From contig NZ_FOLB01000001.1 in assembly GCF_900112345.1 (NCBI RefSeq), forward strand, positions 310,001 to 374,000: DNA of 64,000 bases. The letters run 5' to 3'. Source of the DNA: Nocardioides terrae (GTDB lineage: Bacteria; Actinomycetota; Actinomycetes; Propionibacteriales; Nocardioidaceae). Positions 50,188 to 58,809 of the stretch are shown one piece after another (position 1 is the first letter of the stretch; the number at the start of each line of letters is the position of its first letter). Under the pieces are notes generated by a model. That model ran no database searches, was not told the DNA's origin, and saw only the letters and a list, made by a program, of their open reading frames with translations. The position numbers and the translations under genes were made by a program.

Positions 50188-51402
50188 TCACGCCGAGGCG
50201 CGCTGCACGGGGCAGCTCATGCACCGCGGGCCGCCCCTGCCCCGGCCGAGCTCGCTGCCCGGGATCGTGAGGACCTCGACGCCGTGGCCCTCGAGCATCG
50301 CGTTGGTGGCCACGTTCCGCTCGTAGGCGACGACGACACCGGGTCGGAGGGCCAGCACGTTGCAGCCGTCGTCCCACTGCTCCCGCTGGGCCACGTGGTC
50401 GTGGGCGGCGGTGAGGACGCGGATCTCGTCGACGCCGATCGCGTCGGCCAGCACCCGGTGCATGTCCTCAGCCGGATGCGCGGTGACCTTGAGCTCCTTC
50501 GCACTGTCGCCCGGCTCGATCGTGTACGACGGCAGCAGCCCGAGGCCGGCGTACGCCACGAACGTGTGGGGGTCGACCATGGTCATCACGGTGTCGACGT
50601 GCATGAACGCCCGCTGCCGGGGCAGCACCAGCGCGACGATCCGCTCGGCACCGCCCTCGTCGAAGAGCCGCAGCGCCATCCGCTCGATCCCCTGGGGCGT
50701 GGTCCGCTCGCTCATGCCGACGAGCAGCGCGCCGCCGCCGAGGACGAGCACGTCGCCGCCCTCGATGCTCGCGGGCGCCTCCTCGCGGCCCTCGCTCCAG
50801 CGCGGGACCGGCGTCCCGGCGAAGCGGGGGTGCCATCGGTAGATCGCCTCGTAGTGCAGCGTCTCCCGCATCCGGGCCTGCTTCTGCATCGCGTGGACGC
50901 TCAGCCCGTCCTAGATCCACGCCGAGGGGTCGCGGGTGAAGAGGTGGTTCGGCAGTGGCGGCAGGAGCAGGTCGTCCGGCAGCGCCGAGTGGACGACCAC
51001 GGACGACGGCGCCTCGACGTGCTCGAGCAGCTCCCGCTTGGTCATCCCGCCGATCAGGTGACGGGCCAGCAGGCCCGGCTCGAGCCGAGCGAAGAGGTTG
51101 TAGAGCGCGTCGACCGCCAGCGGCCCCTGCACCCGCTCGTCGAACGTGCCGTCCAGCACGTGTTTGCGCGCCTCGGGCAGCGCCATCGTCTCGGCGAGCA
51201 GGTCCCCGAGCAGGTGCACGCGGACGCCTTGGTCACGCAGCAGCACCGCGAAGGCGTCGTGCTCGTGCTGGGCCCGCTCCACCCACACCACCTCGTCGAA
51301 GAGGTAGTCGTCCTTGCTGGCCGGCGTCAGCCGCTCCAGCTCGAGGCCCGGCCGATGCAGGATCACCTCATCGAGCCGCTCGGTCTCCGAGTCCACCGTC
51401 AT
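50188..51402 (-). pseudogene. arcA: Arginine deiminase gene interrupted by one in-frame amber codon
   Basis: Both halves lie in one frame. The first 163 codons (start MTVDSETERLDEVILHRPGL) end in LFTRDPSAWI, then TAG at 50911-50913, then [20 protein letters not shown] to the stop at 50188. Read through, it would be 404 residues, the normal ArcA length, with catalytic Asp158 (FTRDP), the H-x-D in [12 protein letters not shown], and Cys394 (RCMSCPV). Other ArcA proteins have Tyr or similar here, and TAC to TAG is one change. ArcA makes citrulline and ammonia from arginine. Could be a real nonsense mutation or a sequence error. Confidence 0.85.
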
Positions 51403-51478
51403 GCCGGTCAGTACCCAGCCGCACACGTCGTCGTCGCGTGTCGTCGGGTACCGGCCGGGCCCGCGGGCGGGAACCGCG

Positions 51479-52063
51479 TCAGCGGCGCTGCTCACCGAGC
51501 CGGATCAGGTCGCCGACGCGGCGCAGGGCGCGACGCACGGAGGTCGACCAGCATGGGTCGCCGAGGAGGAGCACCGCCTCCCCGCCGAGGAAGGCGGCGC
51601 CGACGAGGAGGGCGACGTCCTCGGCCGTGAACGGGCCCAGGCCGCCGAGCTCCTGCTCGGCCTCGGTCAGCGTGCTGTGCAGCACGTCGAACCATGCCCG
51701 CAGCAGCTCCCCGATCTGGTCGGCGACGGCGCGGTCGGACCACCCGGCGGCGATCATCTCCTGCAGGACGCGCACGTACCCCGACGCGAGATCGTCGTCG
51801 AGGAAGTCGCACGCCTGGTCGTAGCGGGCCGACAGCGGCTGGTCGCCGGCGTACATCGACTCCTGGCGCCCCACCAGGCGGCTGTTCTCGGCCGCCAGTA
51901 GCGCGAGCACCAGCCCCTGCTTGCCGCCGAAGTGGTAGTGGATCTGGCTGAGCGGCACCCCGGCCCGGTCGGCCACCCGGCGGGTCGACAGGTTGGCGTA
52001 CCCCTCCGCCAGCAGGCACTCGCGTGCCGCCGCTGTGAGCCGGTCGACGGTCTCGGTCGACAT
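51479..52063 (-). CDS. TetR-family regulator of the divergent methyltransferase operon
   Basis: 194 residues. N-terminal helix-turn-helix: TAAARECLLAEGYANLSTRR, VADRAGVPLSQIHYHFGGKQ. The C-terminal ligand domain is unremarkable. It faces the MddA-like gene across 96 bp that hold a perfect 20-bp palindrome and a 17/20 copy, the usual arrangement for a TetR repressor controlling itself and the divergent operon. The ligand is unknown. Confidence 0.9.
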   Translation of the reverse strand: MSTETVDRLTAAARECLLAEGYANLSTRRVADRAGVPLSQIHYHFGGKQGLVLALLAAENSRLVGRQESMYAGDQPLSARYDQACDFLDDDLASGYVRVLQEMIAAGWSDRAVADQIGELLRAWFDVLHSTLTEAEQELGGLGPFTAEDVALLVGAAFLGGEAVLLLGDPCWSTSVRRALRRVGDLIRLGEQRR

Positions 52064-52086
52064 CGCTTCCTCCTGGAAAAGAGCCT

Positions 52087-52106
52087 TGTCGGTCGATCGC
52101 CCGAAT
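52087..52106. promoter_or_regulatory. Second, imperfect TetR operator copy
   Basis: TGTCGGTCGATCGCCCGAAT matches the palindrome at 52121-52140 in 17 of 20 positions. Centre-to-centre distance is 34 bp. It lies 24 bp upstream of the tetR start, where binding would repress tetR. Confidence 0.6.
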
Positions 52107-52120
52107 GCTAGCGTGCCGGA

Positions 52121-52140
52121 ATTCGGTCGATCGACCGAAT
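52121..52140. promoter_or_regulatory. Perfect 20-bp palindromic operator
   Basis: ATTCGGTCGATCGACCGAAT is its own reverse complement over all 20 bases. It lies 20 bp upstream of the methyltransferase start, over the likely promoter or leader. Size and symmetry fit a TetR dimer-pair site. Confidence 0.78.
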
Positions 52141-52159
52141 CTGTCGACAGGAGTCGCTC

Positions 52160-52924
52160 ATGACCGCTCGCATCGCGGCGCTCGCCTACGGGGTGATCGC
52201 CTACCTGGCCTTCCTGGCCTCGCTCGACTTCACCGTGCTGTTCCTCGCCGGCGTCGTGGTCCCGAAGACCGTCGACGACGGCCCGGCCGGTCCCGCCTGG
52301 CTCGCCGTCGTGGTGAACCTGGCCCTCCTCTCGCTCTTCGCCGTCCAGCACAGCGTGATGGCACGGCCCTGGTTCAAGCGGGCCTGGACCCGCGTCGTCC
52401 CGCCCGCGATCGAGCGCAGCACCTACGTGCTGGCCGCGAGCGCGGTCGTCGGCCTGCTGCTGTGGCAGTGGCGCCCGCTGCCCGACGAGGTGTGGTCCGT
52501 CGACGCGAGCTGGGCTCGCGCCCTCCTGTGGGCGGGCCAGGCCGCCGGCTGGGGCATCGCGGTGGTCAGCACGTTCCTGCTCGGTCACTTCGACCTCTTC
52601 GGCCTCCAGCAGGTGATCGCGCGCTGGCGCTCGACGCCCTACCGCGAGGACGGGTTCCGCACACCGAGCCTCTACCGCTACGTCCGCCACCCGCTGATGA
52701 CCGGCTTCCTCATCGCGTTCTGGTGCACGCCCGACATGAGCGCGGGGCGGCTCCTCTTCGCCGCCACGGCATCGGCCTACATCCTCGTGGCGGTGCGGTT
52801 CGAGGAGCGCGACCTGCGCGCCCAGCTCGGCGAGCCCTACATCGACTACGCCGACCAGGTGCCGCGCTTCGTCCCGCGGGTGACCTCCGGTCTGGCGGTC
52901 CCGGAGCGGTCGCGGACAGACTGA
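52160..52924 (+). CDS. MddA-like membrane S-methyltransferase
   Basis: 254 residues, five or so membrane helices. Pattern: FAVQHSVMARPWFKRAWTRV, then PPAIERSTYVLAASAVV, STFLLGHFDLFGLQQV, RYVRHPLMTGF and EERDLRAQLGEPY. This matches methanethiol S-methyltransferase (MddA), in the NnrU/isoprenylcysteine methyltransferase superfamily, which makes dimethyl sulfide from methanethiol and SAM. The homologous substrate here is not proven. GGAG lies 6 bp before the ATG. First gene of a three-gene operon. Confidence 0.82.
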   Translation: MTARIAALAYGVIAYLAFLASLDFTVLFLAGVVVPKTVDDGPAGPAWLAVVVNLALLSLFAVQHSVMARPWFKRAWTRVVPPAIERSTYVLAASAVVGLLLWQWRPLPDEVWSVDASWARALLWAGQAAGWGIAVVSTFLLGHFDLFGLQQVIARWRSTPYREDGFRTPSLYRYVRHPLMTGFLIAFWCTPDMSAGRLLFAATASAYILVAVRFEERDLRAQLGEPYIDYADQVPRFVPRVTSGLAVPERSRTD

Positions 52925-52938
52925 GGCCGGGAGGAGCC

Positions 52939-53910
52939 ATGACCGCTGACCAGCAGACCCGCCCACCGGGCACGGCCGACCACGAGGGGGAAGCGGTCGC
53001 CGCTGGGACGAGGGTGCTCTTCCGGGTGCACGGCGTCGGCCGACCGACCCTGCTGCTGCTCCCGACGTGGACGATCGTGCACCAGCGATTCTGGAAGCTG
53101 CAGGTGCCCTACCTGGCGCGCCACCACCGGGTGGTCACCTTCGACGGCCCGGGCAACGGGCTCTCGGACCGGCCGGTCGATCCGGCGGCGTACGACCACG
53201 ACCGCCAGGTCGAACGGGCGCTCGCCGTGCTGGACGCGACGGGGACGGAGCAGGCCGTGGTCGTCGCGGTGTCCCGGGCGGCGTACTGGGCCCTGGACCT
53301 GGCCGCCAACCACGCCGAGCGGGTGCTGGGCACCGCACTCATCGCACCGTTCGTGCGGCTCGGCCAGGCATCCGGCCAGGTGTCCGGCCAGGCACCCGGC
53401 CAGGTGTCCGGCCAGGCGCCCGGTCGCGAGCGGGCGAAGCGGCCCGACCCGGCGGACCTGCCCGCCTCCGCGGTGCCGCACCTGGGGATCGATCCGCCCG
53501 AGCACTGGGTCAAGCACGACCCGCGCTATTGGCAGCGGTCCTACGACGACTTCCTGTGGTTCTTCTTCGGCCAGTGCTTCCCGGAGCCGCACTCGACCAG
53601 GCCCATCGAGGAGGCCGTCGGCTGGGGCCGGGAGACGACCGCCGAGGTGCTCGCCGCCGAGGCCGCCGGGGCGCTCCCGTCCGGGGAGACGGTGCGGGAG
53701 TGGTGCGGCCGGATCAGCTCCCCGCTGCTCGCCGTCCACGGTGACGACGACCGCGTGAGCCCGGTCGAGCGCAGCCGCCTCCTCGTCGAGCTGACCGGCG
53801 GCCACCTCGTCGAGGTCGCGGGGGGCGGCCACCTGTCGCTGGCCCGCGAGCCGGTCAAGGTCAACCACCTGCTGCGCGACTTCGCCCGGACCGCAGGAGC
53901 GGCGCGATGA
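52939..53910 (+). CDS. Alpha/beta hydrolase with a tandem-repeat insertion
   Basis: 323 residues with GGGAGGAG before the ATG. Core: GRPTLLLLPTWTIVHQRFWK, then VVTFDGPGNGLSDRP, Asp in AVHGDDDRVSPVERS and His in GGGHLSLAREPV. The nucleophile elbow reads A-V-S-R-A instead of G-x-S-x-G. Before the cap domain, residues 142-161 are a run of GQAS/GQVS/GQAP units encoded by a 12-bp repeat. Substrate unknown; it sits between a methyltransferase and a glycosyltransferase gene, 14 bp and -4 bp away. Confidence 0.82.
   Translation: MTADQQTRPPGTADHEGEAVAAGTRVLFRVHGVGRPTLLLLPTWTIVHQRFWKLQVPYLARHHRVVTFDGPGNGLSDRPVDPAAYDHDRQVERALAVLDATGTEQAVVVAVSRAAYWALDLAANHAERVLGTALIAPFVRLGQASGQVSGQAPGQVSGQAPGRERAKRPDPADLPASAVPHLGIDPPEHWVKHDPRYWQRSYDDFLWFFFGQCFPEPHSTRPIEEAVGWGRETTAEVLAAEAAGALPSGETVREWCGRISSPLLAVHGDDDRVSPVERSRLLVELTGGHLVEVAGGGHLSLAREPVKVNHLLRDFARTAGAAR
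53362..53421 (+). repeat. Five 12-bp tandem repeats within the hydrolase gene
   Basis: Units GGCCAGGCATCC, GGCCAGGTGTCC, GGCCAGGCACCC, GGCCAGGTGTCC and GGCCAGGCGCCC run head to tail, encoding GQ(A/V)(S/P). Alternation gives a 24-bp higher-order period. The frame is kept, as expected for slippage tolerated in a loop. Confidence 0.85.
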
Positions 53911-55145
53911 CCAGCGAGCTCTGGGAGCGCGCGCGGGCCCGCCCGCGGCGCGCGCTCTACCTCTCCTCCCCCATCGGCTTGGGCCACGCCCGGCGCGACC
54001 TGGCGATCGCCCGGCACCTGCGCGAGCTGCATCCCGACCTGCAGATCGACTGGCTCACCCAGGACCCGGTCACCCGGATGCTCGAGCGCGCCGGGGAGCG
54101 GGTGCACCCCGCGTCCGGCTGGCTGCGCAGCGAGTCGGCCCACCTCGAGGACGTCGCGGGCGAGCACGACCTGCACGTCTTCGGGGCGATCCGGGAGATG
54201 GACGAGATCCTCGTGAACAACTTCATGGTCTTCGACGAGGTCGTCGAGGAGACGCCGTACGACCTCGTCATCGGCGACGAGAGCTGGGAGGTCGACCACC
54301 ACCTGCACGAGAACCCGGAGCTGAAGCGGTTCTCGTTCGCCTGGATGACCGACTTCGTCGGCTGGCTGCCGATGCCCGGCTCCGGCGAGCGGGAGGCGCT
54401 GCTCACCGCCGACTACAACGCCGAGATGCTCGAGCAACGGGCCCGCTACAAGCGCATCCGCGACCGGCAGATCTTCATCGGCGACCCCGACGACGTCGTC
54501 GACGCCTCGTTCGGCCCCGGCCTGCCCGACATCCGTCCGTGGACCCTGGAGCACTACGAGTTTCCCGGCTACGTCACCGGCTTCGACCCGCCGTCGGCGC
54601 AGGACGTCGCACGGGCCCGCCGCGAGCTCGGGTACGCCGCCGACGAGGTGCTGTGCCTCGCCGCGGTCGGCGGCTCGGGCGTCGGCGAGCCGCTGCTGCG
54701 CCGGGTGCTCGACGCGGTCCCGATCGCCCGGCGCCTCCTGCCGGAGCTGCGGTTCCTCGTCGTCACCGGCCCACGGATCGACCCCACCGTCCTGCCCCAG
54801 GTCGACGGCGTCGACGTCCGCGGGTTCGTGCCGGACCTGCACCTGCGCCTGGCAGCCGCCGACGTCGCGATCGTCCAGGGCGGCCTGAGCACCACGATGG
54901 AGCTGGCCGCGGCCCGGGTGCCCTTCCTCTACGTGCCGCTGCGGCACCACTTCGAGCAGAGCATCCACGTCCGGCACCGGCTCGAGCGGTACGGCGCCGG
55001 CCGCTGCGTCACCTATGACGAGGTGAGCGACCCGGCCTGGCTGGCCGAGGCGCTGGTCAAGGAGGCCGGCACCGAGGTGGTCAGCCTCCCGGTCGAGAGC
55101 GGCGGCGCCGAGCGCGCAGCGGCCATGCTCGCCGAGCTGTTGTGA
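53907..55145 (+). CDS. GT1/GT28-type glycosyltransferase
   Basis: 412 residues. GT-B fold: RRALYLSSPIGLGHARRDLA with the G-x-G-H glycan-binding turn, a central VLCLAAVGGSGVGEPLLRRV nucleotide-sugar loop, and DVAIVQGGLSTTMELAAARV, the donor-site motif of MGT/YjiC-like and MurG-like enzymes. It would glycosylate a small molecule or lipid. Third gene of the TetR-controlled operon; start overlaps the hydrolase stop by 4 bp. Confidence 0.82.
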   Translation: MTSELWERARARPRRALYLSSPIGLGHARRDLAIARHLRELHPDLQIDWLTQDPVTRMLERAGERVHPASGWLRSESAHLEDVAGEHDLHVFGAIREMDEILVNNFMVFDEVVEETPYDLVIGDESWEVDHHLHENPELKRFSFAWMTDFVGWLPMPGSGEREALLTADYNAEMLEQRARYKRIRDRQIFIGDPDDVVDASFGPGLPDIRPWTLEHYEFPGYVTGFDPPSAQDVARARRELGYAADEVLCLAAVGGSGVGEPLLRRVLDAVPIARRLLPELRFLVVTGPRIDPTVLPQVDGVDVRGFVPDLHLRLAAADVAIVQGGLSTTMELAAARVPFLYVPLRHHFEQSIHVRHRLERYGAGRCVTYDEVSDPAWLAEALVKEAGTEVVSLPVESGGAERAAAMLAELL

Positions 55146-55149
55146 CGAT

Positions 55150-55410
55150 CAGGCCGACCGCACCGGTCGGTGCGACGACCTCGTGCACGAGCCACGTGCG
55201 GTTCTCGAAGGTGCCGCCGTAGGCATCGGTGCGCCGGTTGCTCAGCGGCGAGAGGAGCTGGTGGACTGCTCGTCGTTCCAGAGCCCGGTGTCCTGCAGGG
55301 AGATGCGCCCCTCGGGCAGGACGGCCGTCGCCTCGGTCAGCACGACGCCGACCCCGGCCCGCGCGAAGCCGCCCAGGTGGGCGAGGTGCCTGTCGTTCGG
55401 TCGGGACAAC
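55150..55410 (-). pseudogene. Remnant of an old yellow enzyme (NADH:flavin oxidoreductase)
   Basis: Two pieces in different frames. 55263-55409 encodes [20 protein letters not shown] and on to [25 protein letters not shown]. 55170-55266 encodes [30 protein letters not shown]. Both are textbook OYE segments, but about 90 residues between them are missing and the frame shifts at the join. The 5' and 3' ends are gone too. This accounts for most of the 404-bp gap (55146-55549) between the glycosyltransferase and the zinc-ribbon membrane protein; nothing else is seen in it. Confidence 0.82.
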
Positions 55411-55549
55411 CGACGGAGGCGGCCGGCTGTTCCTTGGTCGCCCTATGGAGGTGAGCGCCAGGGCCGTCACCTCCAGCGACGAAGCGCATCGGGCAGTTGA
55501 GTACGCGTACGCATGTGGCGGCTCTCCTGCCGGCCGAAGACTGAGGCCC

Positions 55550-57715
55550 ATGACGCATCAGCCTGTGCCCGTCGTCGGCTGCCCGGACTGCTCCACCCCG
55601 ATCACCCCCGGAGCCGACCGCTGCCGCTCGTGCGGCCTCCTCCTGCTCGGCCCGACCGCCGCCCGGCTCTGGCAGGTCGACCAGCAGCTCACCGCGCTGC
55701 ACGCCGAGCGCGGGCGGCTCCTCACGGACCTGCGCGCCCGATCGGGCCTCGGAGCGGCCGCACCGGCATCCTCGGCGGAGCTGCCCACGGCCGGCGGCCT
55801 CCCGAAGTATCCGATTCCCGCGCTCCGGCCCTGCCGTCCGGCGGGCCGCGGCCTCGACATCGGCGCGCAGAGGCTCATCCTCGGCACCGGCGCGGCGCTC
55901 GTCCTCGTGGCAGCGATCGTCTTCGCCGCGGTGGCGTGGACGTCGCTGCCCGTCGTCGGCCAGGCCGCGCTCATGGTCGCCGCCACCGCCGTCACGGCGG
56001 CCGCGGCCGCCAGGGTCGCCTCGCGCGGCCTGCGGGGCAGCGCCGAGACGCTCGCCGCGGTGACGGTCGGGCTCCTGCTCGTCGACATCGCCGCGGCGCG
56101 GACCCTCGGCGTCGCCGGGCTCGGCAGCGTCGATGCGGCCTGGTACGCCACCGCGGGCGCGGCCGTGGCGGCGGCGGTCATCGCCGGGCTGGTCCGGGCC
56201 GGCAGCACTGACGCTCCACGCCTCTACGCGTGGGCAGCGGTGGCGTGCGCCGCCGCCGTCCCGTCCCTCGCGGCGGCGGCCGCCGACGTCTCGACCGTGG
56301 TGTTCGCCGTCGTCGCGCTCGGAGCCGCGGCAGCGTTCGGCGCAGCCTCCGACCGGATGCCGGGCCGCTGGGCGACGGCCGCTCCGGGTGCCGTGATCGT
56401 CGCGACGGCCTACCTGGCGACCGGGACGGCCGTCGGGATCCTCGGGTCCTTCCTCCGGCCGCTCCTGGGCGAGCCCGGCGAGCGGGAGAGCTCGGCGGTG
56501 GCGTTCGCCGTGGTGGCCCTGGCCGCCGCGGGCCTGCTCCGGGTCCGGACGGCGAGCGTCCGCTCCGCCCTGGTGCGCGCGACGCCCGTGCTGGTCGCCG
56601 GCGCGGCGGGTCTGGGCCTGTGCTCGCACAGCCGGTACGGCGTGCTGGCCCTGAGTCTGCTCGGCTCAGCGGTGGCTGCGGGCGCCGCGGCGGCGTCCGG
56701 CCGGTCGGCGCACGACCCGCGACCGGCCACGGGGCGGACGCTGGTCGCCGGGCACGGGGTCGCGGCGGCGGCGCTCGGCGTGTTCGCGGCCCAGACCGCC
56801 GACGGTCTCTTCGGGAACGTCTCGTCCGGGCAGCTCGACGTCCGCCTGCTGGCCGCCGGCCTGGTGGCGATCGCCGGCGCGGCGGCGCTGACGGCGGTGC
56901 TGGTGCCCGTCGCCGCCGGGGCGCGCGCCGGCCTGACGGCGTACGCCGGGACAGCGGTGCTGCTCGCCGCCGGCCTGGCCGTCTCACCGGCGCACGACCG
57001 GCTGTTGAGCACCGTCGCGGTCCTCGTCGTGAGCCTCGCGATCGCCGCGACGGCGGCCTGGCGCTACGGGACCTCGGACGAGCCGCTGCTCGGCCTGGTC
57101 GCCGCCGGTGGCTTCCTAGCCGCCGCCGCGATCGGGTCGGACGACGCGACGACCCTGGCGCTCGTGACCGCCTCGGCCGGCCTGCTCTGCCTGGCCTACG
57201 CGGCGCTCCCCGCCCGTGGCTTCCTGGCCGCCGGCGGTGTCGCCGGGTGCTCCCTGGCGGTCTGGCTCCTGCTGGCCGATGCGGGTGTGGCGGTCGTCGA
57301 GGCCTACAGCCTTCCGCTGGCCGTCCTCGCCGGCGCCGTCGGCGCGGTCCGGCTGGTCCGGGAGCCCCGGGCGCCGTCCTGGGCGACGGTCGGTCCGGCG
57401 GTGATGGCCGGACTGCTCCCGTCGGCCATCGCCGCCGTCGGCGACGACGGTCTGGTCCGTCCGCTCGCCGTCCTCGTCGCCGGCGCGGCCGTCGTCGCGG
57501 CCGGCCTTCGACTGCGCTGGCAGGCGCCGGTGGTGCTCGCCACCCTGGCGCTGCTCGTCGTCGCGGTCTCCCAGCTCGCGCCGTACGCCGTCGGCGTCCC
57601 CCGCTGGCTCAGCCTGGGCGGCGTCGGCGTCGTCCTGCTCGTGCTCGGGATCCGCTACGAGCAGACCCGTGAGGCCGCGGTCGGCATGGCGCGTTGGGCC
57701 CACCGGCTGCGCTGA
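55550..57715 (+). CDS. Zinc-ribbon, many-helix membrane protein (SCO7613-type)
   Basis: 721 residues. An N-terminal zinc ribbon has Cys11, Cys14, Cys25 and Cys28 (GCPDCSTPIT, CRSCGLLLLG). A short helical stretch leads to about 18-20 hydrophobic segments from residue 105 to the end, extremely rich in Ala, Val, Gly and Leu. The layout matches actinobacterial proteins named for a SCO7613 C-terminal domain. Function unknown. Start at 55550 was chosen because it begins the ribbon. Confidence 0.72.
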   Translation: MTHQPVPVVGCPDCSTPITPGADRCRSCGLLLLGPTAARLWQVDQQLTALHAERGRLLTDLRARSGLGAAAPASSAELPTAGGLPKYPIPALRPCRPAGRGLDIGAQRLILGTGAALVLVAAIVFAAVAWTSLPVVGQAALMVAATAVTAAAAARVASRGLRGSAETLAAVTVGLLLVDIAAARTLGVAGLGSVDAAWYATAGAAVAAAVIAGLVRAGSTDAPRLYAWAAVACAAAVPSLAAAAADVSTVVFAVVALGAAAAFGAASDRMPGRWATAAPGAVIVATAYLATGTAVGILGSFLRPLLGEPGERESSAVAFAVVALAAAGLLRVRTASVRSALVRATPVLVAGAAGLGLCSHSRYGVLALSLLGSAVAAGAAAASGRSAHDPRPATGRTLVAGHGVAAAALGVFAAQTADGLFGNVSSGQLDVRLLAAGLVAIAGAAALTAVLVPVAAGARAGLTAYAGTAVLLAAGLAVSPAHDRLLSTVAVLVVSLAIAATAAWRYGTSDEPLLGLVAAGGFLAAAAIGSDDATTLALVTASAGLLCLAYAALPARGFLAAGGVAGCSLAVWLLLADAGVAVVEAYSLPLAVLAGAVGAVRLVREPRAPSWATVGPAVMAGLLPSAIAAVGDDGLVRPLAVLVAGAAVVAAGLRLRWQAPVVLATLALLVVAVSQLAPYAVGVPRWLSLGGVGVVLLVLGIRYEQTREAAVGMARWAHRLR

Positions 57716-57766
57716 CGACGGCCTCAGGCCCGCCGGCCGTGGCTCTCGAGCAGCCGGAGCCAGACC

Positions 57767-58010
57767 TCACTGCCGCACTCCGACACGCACGTCGACCCCC
57801 TCGTCGGCGAGGGCAGCAGCGAGGTGGTCGCCGACGAACGGCTCCTCGCGGTCGAGCAGCGGGGACGACCGGGACGGAGCCCGTCGCCAGCGCGACGGTC
57901 CTGGCGGAGTAGACACGGTCCGGGCCGACCTCCACCCGGCCGGGGCCGGCGAGACGGCCGGTGCCGCGGATCAGGTCGATGCCGGTCGCCTCGAGCCAGG
58001 CGACCTGGCC
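57767..58010 (-). pseudogene. Remnant of a pyridine nucleotide-disulfide oxidoreductase
   Basis: The minus strand encodes VAWLEATGIDLIRGTGRLAG, then PGRVEVGPDRVYSARTVALA, TGSVPVVP (57863-58003), the region around the A-T-G flavin motif of mercuric reductase-like enzymes. After a frame change, LLDREEPFVGDHLAAALADE, GVDVRVGVRQ ends at a TGA (57767-57769). The NAD-binding core between them and both ends are missing. It fills most of the 317-bp gap 57716-58032. Confidence 0.75.
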
Positions 58011-58032
58011 GTCGTCCGGTTCTCGACGCTCG

Positions 58033-58599
58033 TCATGCCTCGGTCCGCCGCAGGACGATGCTCAGACGGATCGCGGAGATCAGGAAGAACACCCCGCCGA
58101 GGATGGCGTAGCCGCCCACCCCGGAGATGTTGTCGGCGTCTCCGAGTCCCTGGGCCAGGAACGAGGCGCCGGCCAGGACCGAGATGCCACCGGACAGCAT
58201 CTGGGGCACCTGTCCCCCGGAGCGTCGGTTGCGGATGGCGGTGATGAGCTGGGGGATGCCGGCACCGATGGCCCAGATGCCCCACACGGCGAGGGCCGCA
58301 CCGATCGACGAGGTCGAGGCCGCGCCGAGTGCGATGGCGACGACGATGCTGACGATCACGTTGACCCACTCGGTGACCTTCGCCCCCTGCGTGTCGGGAT
58401 CGGTGCGGAGCTGCCAGAGCACGGCGGCCGCGTCGAAGAGGGGGTAGATGAACAGGAGCGCGGTCAGGAGGGGTCCGGTCGCGACCGAGGTCGGGAAGAG
58501 GAGCGCCGCCCAGATGACGGCGAAGCCGGAGCGGACGAAGTAGAGGCGACGCAGCGCCTGGCTGAACGTCGACGTGGTGATCGTCTCGGTGATGGTCAT
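58033..58599 (-). CDS. DUF308/HdeD-like membrane protein
   Basis: 188 residues from ATG at 58599, preceded by AGAGAG. Six membrane helices with short loops, among them LYFVRSGFAVIWAALLFPTS, VIVSIVVAIALGAASTSSIG and AILGGVFFLISAIRLSIVLR. Resembles DUF308/HdeD family membrane proteins. Function unknown in actinobacteria. Divergent from a TetR gene and probably its target. Confidence 0.78.
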   Translation of the reverse strand: MTITETITTSTFSQALRRLYFVRSGFAVIWAALLFPTSVATGPLLTALLFIYPLFDAAAVLWQLRTDPDTQGAKVTEWVNVIVSIVVAIALGAASTSSIGAALAVWGIWAIGAGIPQLITAIRNRRSGGQVPQMLSGGISVLAGASFLAQGLGDADNISGVGGYAILGGVFFLISAIRLSIVLRRTEA

Positions 58600-58741
58600 G
58601 ATGTCTCTCTTTTCGTGAGGAGCGCAGCCGTCAGGCGGCGGCGGTCGGGAGGGTGGCCGCGAGGGTGCCGGGCACGTTGCCGCGGGTCGCGACCGATGAG
58701 GGGCACCCATCCCTCGACGCCCAGGTAGAGTGACTAGTACG

Positions 58742-58756
58742 TCTACATATCGTAGA
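58742..58756. promoter_or_regulatory. Candidate TetR operator in an AT-rich divergent region
   Basis: TCTAC-ATATC-GTAGA is an inverted repeat inside the AT-rich stretch 58730-58765, midway between the membrane-protein and tetR starts. GTCTAC and GTAGATAGAC extend it imperfectly. Likely site for the adjacent TetR. Confidence 0.5.
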
Positions 58757-58809
58757 TAGACTGTCTGGAGCGCCGGCGCAAGCCGGCCCGAGCAATGAGG
58801 AAGGCGACG

